64,000 nt of DNA from positions 5,072,001 to 5,136,000 of the forward strand of contig NZ_JAFBCK010000001.1 of the NCBI RefSeq assembly GCF_016907695.1, in the 5' to 3' direction. How positions within the stretch are numbered: the first letter of the stretch is position 1; each line of letters starts with the position of its first letter. The translations under genes were made by a program, and so were the position numbers. Source of the stretch: Actinokineospora baliensis. Its GTDB lineage: Bacteria; Actinomycetota; Actinomycetes; Mycobacteriales; Pseudonocardiaceae. Positions 59,870 to 64,000 of this stretch are shown here, one piece after another. Under the pieces are notes generated by a model, which was not told the origin of the DNA, searched no databases, and saw nothing but the letters and a program-made list of their open reading frames with translations.

Positions 59870-60688
59870 ATGGGATCCAAGGATTCTACTGTGGACGAAC
59901 TGCTGGACGCCGACACCGTCGCGGCCTACCTGCGGCGGATCGGGGTGGGCGCCCAGCGCGCCCCCGACGCGGCGTTCCTGCACGAACTGCAGGAGCAGCA
60001 CCTGCTGAGCGTGCCGTTCGAGAACATCGACGTGCACCTGGGCGTGCCGATCGGGGTCGGCGCGGCCGCGGTGGCCAAGGTCGTGCACGGCAACCGGGGC
60101 GGCACCTGCCGCGAGCTCAACGGCTCGGCCATGCCCGCGCTGCTGGCCGCCCTCGGCTACCACGTCACCCTGCTCGGCAGCCAGGTGTTCGTCGACGGCG
60201 CGGTCAACTTCCCGCTGGCGCACACCGTGATCAGGGTGCACTGCCCCGACCCGTGGCTCGTCGACGTCGGCTTCGGCCGCGACGCGCCCCGCTTCCCGCT
60301 GCGGCTGGACCTGCGCGGCCCCCAAGCCGACCCCAACGGCGTCTACGAGTTCGTCGACGCCCCCCACGGCGACACCGACCTGCTGCGCGACGGGCAACCG
60401 CTGCTGCGCATCGACCCCCGCCCCCGCACCCTCGCCGACTTCCGCCCCGCCCTGTGGTGGTTCGAAACCTCCCCCGACTCCCCGTTCCGGCAGAACCTCT
60501 TCTGCACCCGCCTCACCGACGACGGCCGCGTAACCCTCCGCGGCAACCGCCTGACCTGGACCGACGGCGAACACCGCGAAGCCGTCGCCTTCGACACCGA
60601 AGCCCAGATCACCGCCGCCTACGCCGAACACTTCGGCATCACCCTCGACCGCCTCCCCGCCATCCCCAGCGGCACAGGGAACGCATAG
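59870..60688 (+). CDS. arylamine N-acetyltransferase
   Basis: From the ATG at 59870 (GGGGGACGGGT upstream) the protein is 272 aa, the usual NAT length. The catalytic triad is visible: Cys in HGNRGGTCRELN (about residue 73), His in NFPLAHTVIRV (about 110) and Asp in WLVDVGFGRD (about 125). The early LSVPFENIDVHLG is also characteristic. NATs transfer acetyl from acetyl-CoA to aromatic amines or hydrazines; relatives such as RifF form amides in polyketides, but no such cluster is adjacent. RGGTC replaces the usual RGGFC. Confidence 0.92.
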   Translation: MGSKDSTVDELLDADTVAAYLRRIGVGAQRAPDAAFLHELQEQHLLSVPFENIDVHLGVPIGVGAAAVAKVVHGNRGGTCRELNGSAMPALLAALGYHVTLLGSQVFVDGAVNFPLAHTVIRVHCPDPWLVDVGFGRDAPRFPLRLDLRGPQADPNGVYEFVDAPHGDTDLLRDGQPLLRIDPRPRTLADFRPALWWFETSPDSPFRQNLFCTRLTDDGRVTLRGNRLTWTDGEHREAVAFDTEAQITAAYAEHFGITLDRLPAIPSGTGNA

Positions 60689-60769
60689 CCAACGCCCAGG
60701 TCCCTCTTCTGTTTCGCCCCCGGTCCGCCGCCGAAGGTCGGGGTGACACCGAGACGGAAGGACCACCCC

Positions 60770-61249
60770 ATGCAGACCCCCTCGCCGCAGCCCGAGCCGA
60801 TCACGCCGACCGTTGAGACCCCTCAGTACGTGGCGCCCCCGGCGCCAGCCGTCACCCCGTGGTGGCGGGCCCGCCGGGTCGTGGTCGGCGCGGTGGCGGC
60901 CGGGATGCTGGTGGTCGGCGGCGCCGCCGGGTTCGCCATCGGCCACGGCGCCGCCGGGGACGGCCCCCGTGCCGCCATCGTCCAGCACGACCAACAGGGC
61001 CGCGGCGACGACATGCCCGAGCAGGGCCTCCGCGAGGGCACCCCGCCCCAGGGCGGCCAGCAGGGCAGGCGCGGCCAACGCGACAACAGCGGCTCGTCCC
61101 AGCAGGGCACCGGCAGGCAGGACGGACCACCGCAGGACAGCACTGACAAGGACAGCACTCAGCAGGACAGCACTCGGCAGGGCGACAACCAGCAGGGCGG
61201 CGCCCGGAAGGACAACACCCAGCGGGAGGCCAACCAGGGCGGCAACTGA
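60770..61249 (+). CDS. single-pass membrane protein with Gln/Gly/Asp-rich extracytoplasmic tail
   Basis: From the ATG at 60770 (GGAAGGA upstream) the protein is 159 aa. It has a Pro-rich cytoplasmic start (MQTPSPQPEPITPTVETPQY), one membrane helix (VVVGAVAAGMLVVGGAAGFAIG, about residues 38-58) and a low-complexity tail of about 100 residues rich in Gln, Gly, Asp and Arg, with DSTQQD/DSTDKD repeats. Such tails are typical of poorly conserved actinobacterial cell-envelope proteins. The function is unknown. Confidence 0.7.
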   Translation: MQTPSPQPEPITPTVETPQYVAPPAPAVTPWWRARRVVVGAVAAGMLVVGGAAGFAIGHGAAGDGPRAAIVQHDQQGRGDDMPEQGLREGTPPQGGQQGRRGQRDNSGSSQQGTGRQDGPPQDSTDKDSTQQDSTRQGDNQQGGARKDNTQREANQGGN

Positions 61250-61320
61250 CCACGAGACCGGCTCTGCTCGCGAGCAGTGGGGATGGTCTTGGTCGTGGGC
61301 GAACCCGAGACCCACACATT

Positions 61321-61353
61321 CCTTGGCCACCCCACGTCATGGGGTGGCCAAGG
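61321..61353. terminator. bidirectional stem-loop terminator
   Basis: Arms 61321-61334 and 61340-61353 form a perfect 14-bp stem (CCTTGGCCACCCCA) with loop CGTCA. It lies between the convergent membrane-protein gene (ends 61249) and the amidohydrolase gene (ends 61369) and can serve both. Confidence 0.85.
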
Positions 61354-61368
61354 TCGTTGCCCGCGCCG

Positions 61369-63003
61369 CTATCTGGCGAACACCTGCCGTCCGGCGAACC
61401 AGGTTTCGGTGACCGTGGTGGCGGCGAGGTCGGTGGTGGGGGACTGGAACGGGTCGCGGTCGAGGATGATGAAGTCGGCGGACTTGCCCGGTGTGAGGGA
61501 ACCCGTGACGTCGTCGAGGCCCGTGGCTCGGGCGCTGGAGAGGGTGAAGGCCTCGATGGACTCGGTGAGGGTGATGGCCTGCTCCGGCCACAGCTCACCG
61601 GGGAACGCGCCGGTCGGGTCCTGCCGGGTGATCAGGCCCTGGATGCCCTCCCACGCGTTCGGCGACTCGCTGACCGGCCAGTCCGACCCGCCCGCGACCA
61701 GGGCGCCGCTGTCGAGCAGGGCCCGGTTGGGCTGCATCTTGGCGGCGCGCTCGGCGGGCAGGACGTTGGCGATGGCGGTCGGGATTACGCCAGGCACCCA
61801 CAGGAACGGCGAGATGTCCGCCGCGACGCCGAGCGCGGCGAAGCGGGCCAGGTCGTCGGGGTGCACGAACTGGCCGTGCGCGACCTGGAACTTGGTGTCG
61901 GCGAAACCGTCAGCGCGTAGCTTGGCCACGGCGTCGAGGGTGGCGCGCACCGCGGCGTCCCCGGTGCAGTGGATCTTGGCGGACAGACCCGCCTCGGCCG
62001 CCGTGCGCAACCAGCCCTCGAGCTCGGCGGGCGGCATGGTCGTCGTGCCGTGGAAGCAGGCGCCGTGCGCCTCGTCGGGCAGGTAGGGCTCGATGAACGC
62101 CGCCGTCCGCGTGGGCGGCACCCCGTCGAGGAAGATCTTCACGAAGTCCGGCCGGTGGTGCTCGGTGCGGTAGCGCTCACCGACCTCGATCAGCTCCCGC
62201 CCGACCGGGTCGAACCCGAAGATGGTGTCGTTGATCAGCAGCGACGACACCACCCAGGCGTCGAGCTGGCCGGCGTCGTCGAGGGACTTGAGCGCGTCGA
62301 GGATGTCCACCGACACCCCGGCGTCCTGGAACGCGGTGACGCCGTAGCTGTGCAGGATGCCGATCCCGTGCCGCGACGCGCGCGCGTGCTGCTCGGCGGT
62401 CAGCGTGCGGCTGCTCTGCACCGCACGCTCGACCAGCACCCCCGCCGCCTCCAGCAGGACGCCGGTCAGCGCGCCGGTCGCCTGGTCGCGCACGATGACG
62501 CCGCCGTCGGGATCCGGGGTGTTCTCGGTGATCCCGGCGAGCTCCAGCGCGCGGGAGTTCACCCACTTGTTGTGCCTGCTGTCGTCCGACAGCGAGACCG
62601 GTCGCCCACCGGCGGCCTCGTCCAAGGCGTGCCTGGCCGACTCGCGCGACAGCGCGTCCACGAGCGTGGACGCCCACGCCCCGCCGACCACCCACTCGTC
62701 GGGACCCAGCCCCCGCGACCACCGGCGCACCGCGTCGAGGATGCCGTCGAACCCGATCTCGCCGCCGAAGGTCAGCTCGAACAGCTCCGCGCGGCCCGCC
62801 ATCGCGTGGTGGTTGTGCACGTCGATCAGCCCGGGCATGACGAACGCGCCGCCCAGGTCGCGCACCTCGGTGTCCGGCCCGACCTGGCCCTGGGCGTCGT
62901 ACCCGGTGACCTTTCCGCCCTCGACCACCAGCGAGGTGGCCCGGGGCACCGCCGAGTCGACCGTGTGGACCGTGGCGTTGGTGAGGATCAGATCAGCAGC
63001 CAA
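61369..63003 (-). CDS. YtcJ-type metal-dependent amidohydrolase (Amidohydro_3)
   Basis: The 544-aa protein starts at a TTG with GGGAG upstream. It has the amidohydrolase features VMPGLIDVHNHHAM (HxH metal ligands), VTAFQDAGVSVDI, FLDGVPPTRTAAFIEPYLP, KIHCTGDAAVRATLDAV (later metal His) and GSDWPVSESPNAWEGIQGL (metal Asp). It is the YtcJ/NfdA-like branch that hydrolyses N-formyl or other amide and imide substrates. The specific substrate is unknown. The upstream divergent gene is a flavin monooxygenase, with 200 nt between starts. Confidence 0.9.
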   Translation of the reverse strand: MAADLILTNATVHTVDSAVPRATSLVVEGGKVTGYDAQGQVGPDTEVRDLGGAFVMPGLIDVHNHHAMAGRAELFELTFGGEIGFDGILDAVRRWSRGLGPDEWVVGGAWASTLVDALSRESARHALDEAAGGRPVSLSDDSRHNKWVNSRALELAGITENTPDPDGGVIVRDQATGALTGVLLEAAGVLVERAVQSSRTLTAEQHARASRHGIGILHSYGVTAFQDAGVSVDILDALKSLDDAGQLDAWVVSSLLINDTIFGFDPVGRELIEVGERYRTEHHRPDFVKIFLDGVPPTRTAAFIEPYLPDEAHGACFHGTTTMPPAELEGWLRTAAEAGLSAKIHCTGDAAVRATLDAVAKLRADGFADTKFQVAHGQFVHPDDLARFAALGVAADISPFLWVPGVIPTAIANVLPAERAAKMQPNRALLDSGALVAGGSDWPVSESPNAWEGIQGLITRQDPTGAFPGELWPEQAITLTESIEAFTLSSARATGLDDVTGSLTPGKSADFIILDRDPFQSPTTDLAATTVTETWFAGRQVFAR

Positions 63004-63203
63004 GGTGCGCTCACTCCCGGTGACCTCGCGGACGGCGACCCCTGCGGCGCCAACTCCCGGTCAGTTTCGGCGCGACCGCGCGCGCGGTGAACGGTCCCGC
63101 CCGCGTCGTGCCGCGCCGAACAAGAAGGGTGCGCTGGTGAGCAACTCCCCGCCAGCTGATCTCGACTGGCCCCGATCGGGCGCTGCGGGCAAGCTTGTCC
63201 GCC

Positions 63204-64000
63204 GTGGAGCAGCTGGATGTGGTGGTCGTCGGCGCGGGTCTGTCGGGGATCGGGATGGCCTGTCACCTGGAGCGGGAGCGGCCGGGGACCCGGTACGCGG
63301 TGCTGGAGGCGCGCGCGGAGATCGGCGGCACGTGGAGCCTGTTCCGCTATCCGGGGGTGCGGTCGGACTCGGACATGCACACCCTCGGCTACCGGTTCCG
63401 GCCGTGGACCAGGGCCGAGACCATGCCCGGTGGCGCGGCGATCCTGGACTACGTGCGGTCCACCGCCGTCGAGTACGGGGTGCTCGACCACGTGCGGCTG
63501 GGGCACCGGCTGATCGCGGCCGACTGGGACAGCGAGCGGGCGCGGTGGGTGCTGCGGGTCGCGCACGGCGGCGCCGAGGTCGAGATGGCGTGTTCCTTCC
63601 TGCTGATGTGCGGCGGGTACTACCGCTACGACGGCGGTCACCGGCCGGAGCTGCCGGGGCTGGCGGGGTTCAGCGGGCGGGTCGTGCACCCGCAGGACTG
63701 GCCAGACGACCTCGACCACGCGGGCAAGCGGGTCGCGGTGCTCGGCAGCGGCGCGACCGCGGTGACGCTGGTGCCCGCGCTGGCCCGCGACGCCGAGCAC
63801 GTGACGATGGTGCAGCGCTCGCCGAGCTACGTGGTCTCGCTGCCGTCGGCGGACCGCCTCGCGCCCCGGTTGGCGCGGGTGCTGCCCGGCGACCTGGGGC
63901 ACCGGCTGGTGCGGTGGCGCAACATCGCGCTGGCCATGGCGTTGTTCCAGCTCAGCCAGCGCAGGCCCCGGCTGATGCGTCGGTTCCTGCGGAAGGCGAC
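63204..64000 (+). CDS. flavin-containing monooxygenase, Baeyer-Villiger-like (3' truncated)
   Basis: The GTG at 63204 opens a frame that runs off the window (about 265 codons present). It begins with the FAD Rossmann motif VVVVGAGLSGIGMACHL, then GGTWSLFRYPGVRSDSDMHT, which is the GGTW..RYPG..D signature of FAD-dependent monooxygenases, and FRPWTRAETM. A second Rossmann motif for NADPH follows (VAVLGSGATAVTLVPAL), with HVTMVQRSPSYVVS after it. It belongs to the EthA-like flavoprotein monooxygenases that hydroxylate, sulfoxidise or do Baeyer-Villiger oxidation. The C-terminus is outside the window. Confidence 0.92.
   Translation, partial: MEQLDVVVVGAGLSGIGMACHLERERPGTRYAVLEARAEIGGTWSLFRYPGVRSDSDMHTLGYRFRPWTRAETMPGGAAILDYVRSTAVEYGVLDHVRLGHRLIAADWDSERARWVLRVAHGGAEVEMACSFLLMCGGYYRYDGGHRPELPGLAGFSGRVVHPQDWPDDLDHAGKRVAVLGSGATAVTLVPALARDAEHVTMVQRSPSYVVSLPSADRLAPRLARVLPGDLGHRLVRWRNIALAMALFQLSQRRPRLMRRFLRKA

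Overview
The window is high-GC actinomycete DNA, most like a Pseudonocardiales-type filamentous genus (Actinokineospora/Saccharothrix/Lentzea range; this is inferred from gene content and codon bias, not a database match). Supporting signs are GTG/TTG starts, four-base ATGA/GTGA gene overlaps, a FecCD siderophore permease pair, NACHT and NB-ARC STAND ATPases, RCC1 and HAF-repeat exoproteins, a LmbU-family regulator and a TerD-type protein. There is one tRNA (Arg, anticodon ACG, 56344-56416) and no rRNA, CRISPR array, IS or phage gene.

Layout. 1-1671: end of a ferric-siderophore importer. 1664-7496: pentapeptide-repeat protein, a 35-aa membrane peptide with its own terminator, and a 1436-aa membrane STAND protein with two P-loops. 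7523-7686: a 164-bp imperfect inverted repeat in a divergent promoter region. 7697-16920: AraC regulator, SRPBCC protein, amidase with a small partner, DUF4365 nuclease-like protein, dienelactone hydrolase, a NarL-type two-component system with a 40-aa ORF wedged between kinase and regulator, an integral membrane protein and an AMP-dependent ligase. 17131-20076: two secreted repeat proteins. 20116-25780: a PMT/ArnT-like transferase and a GT2-GtrA fusion, divergent from an OmpR-type two-component system.

25794-39732 (cluster A) looks like an undescribed RiPP-type biosynthetic locus. A 46-aa acidic precursor-like peptide (35532-35672) has its own promoter (TTGACA, 18 bp, CATAGT), a strong ribosome binding site and a 17-bp perfect hairpin just downstream. 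Six enzyme genes follow on the same strand, five of them joined by four-base overlaps: Fe(II)/2OG dioxygenase (PhyH), a haem-oxygenase-like di-iron oxidase with a PqqD/RRE-like N-terminus, a methyltransferase with an unusual N-terminal domain, a NodU-type carbamoyltransferase, an aldo/keto reductase and a PatB/MalY-type aminotransferase. A P450 lies upstream. Around them are a GNAT/FemAB-like acyltransferase, an ABC substrate-binding protein whose lipobox has been lost, a LmbU-family regulator and an MFS exporter. A 16-bp palindrome with core CGCCGGCG sits between the P450 and the LmbU gene.

39699-46629 holds unrelated genes: GyrI-like protein, secreted lipase, Tat-lipoprotein intradiol dioxygenase, secreted protein, VOC protein, and an NB-ARC/TPR STAND protein.

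46705-55676 (cluster B) is a second uncharacterised biosynthetic locus. A seven-gene operon with four-base overlaps throughout (MFS, JmjC-like cupin, alpha-oxoamine synthase, HpcH/CitE-like lyase, acylating acetaldehyde dehydrogenase, 4-hydroxy-2-oxovalerate aldolase, ornithine cyclodeaminase/mu-crystallin) is driven by a near-consensus promoter (TTGACA, 17 bp, TAACAT). It converges on a MaoC hydratase that is divergent from an ATP-grasp-like enzyme. The gene set suggests a small amino-ketone-derived metabolite; the product is unknown.

55677-64000: a small ORF with a textbook terminator, tRNA-Arg, a TerD-domain stress protein, ketopantoate-reductase-like enzyme, arylamine N-acetyltransferase, a Q/G-rich membrane protein, a YtcJ-type amidohydrolase and the start of a flavin monooxygenase.
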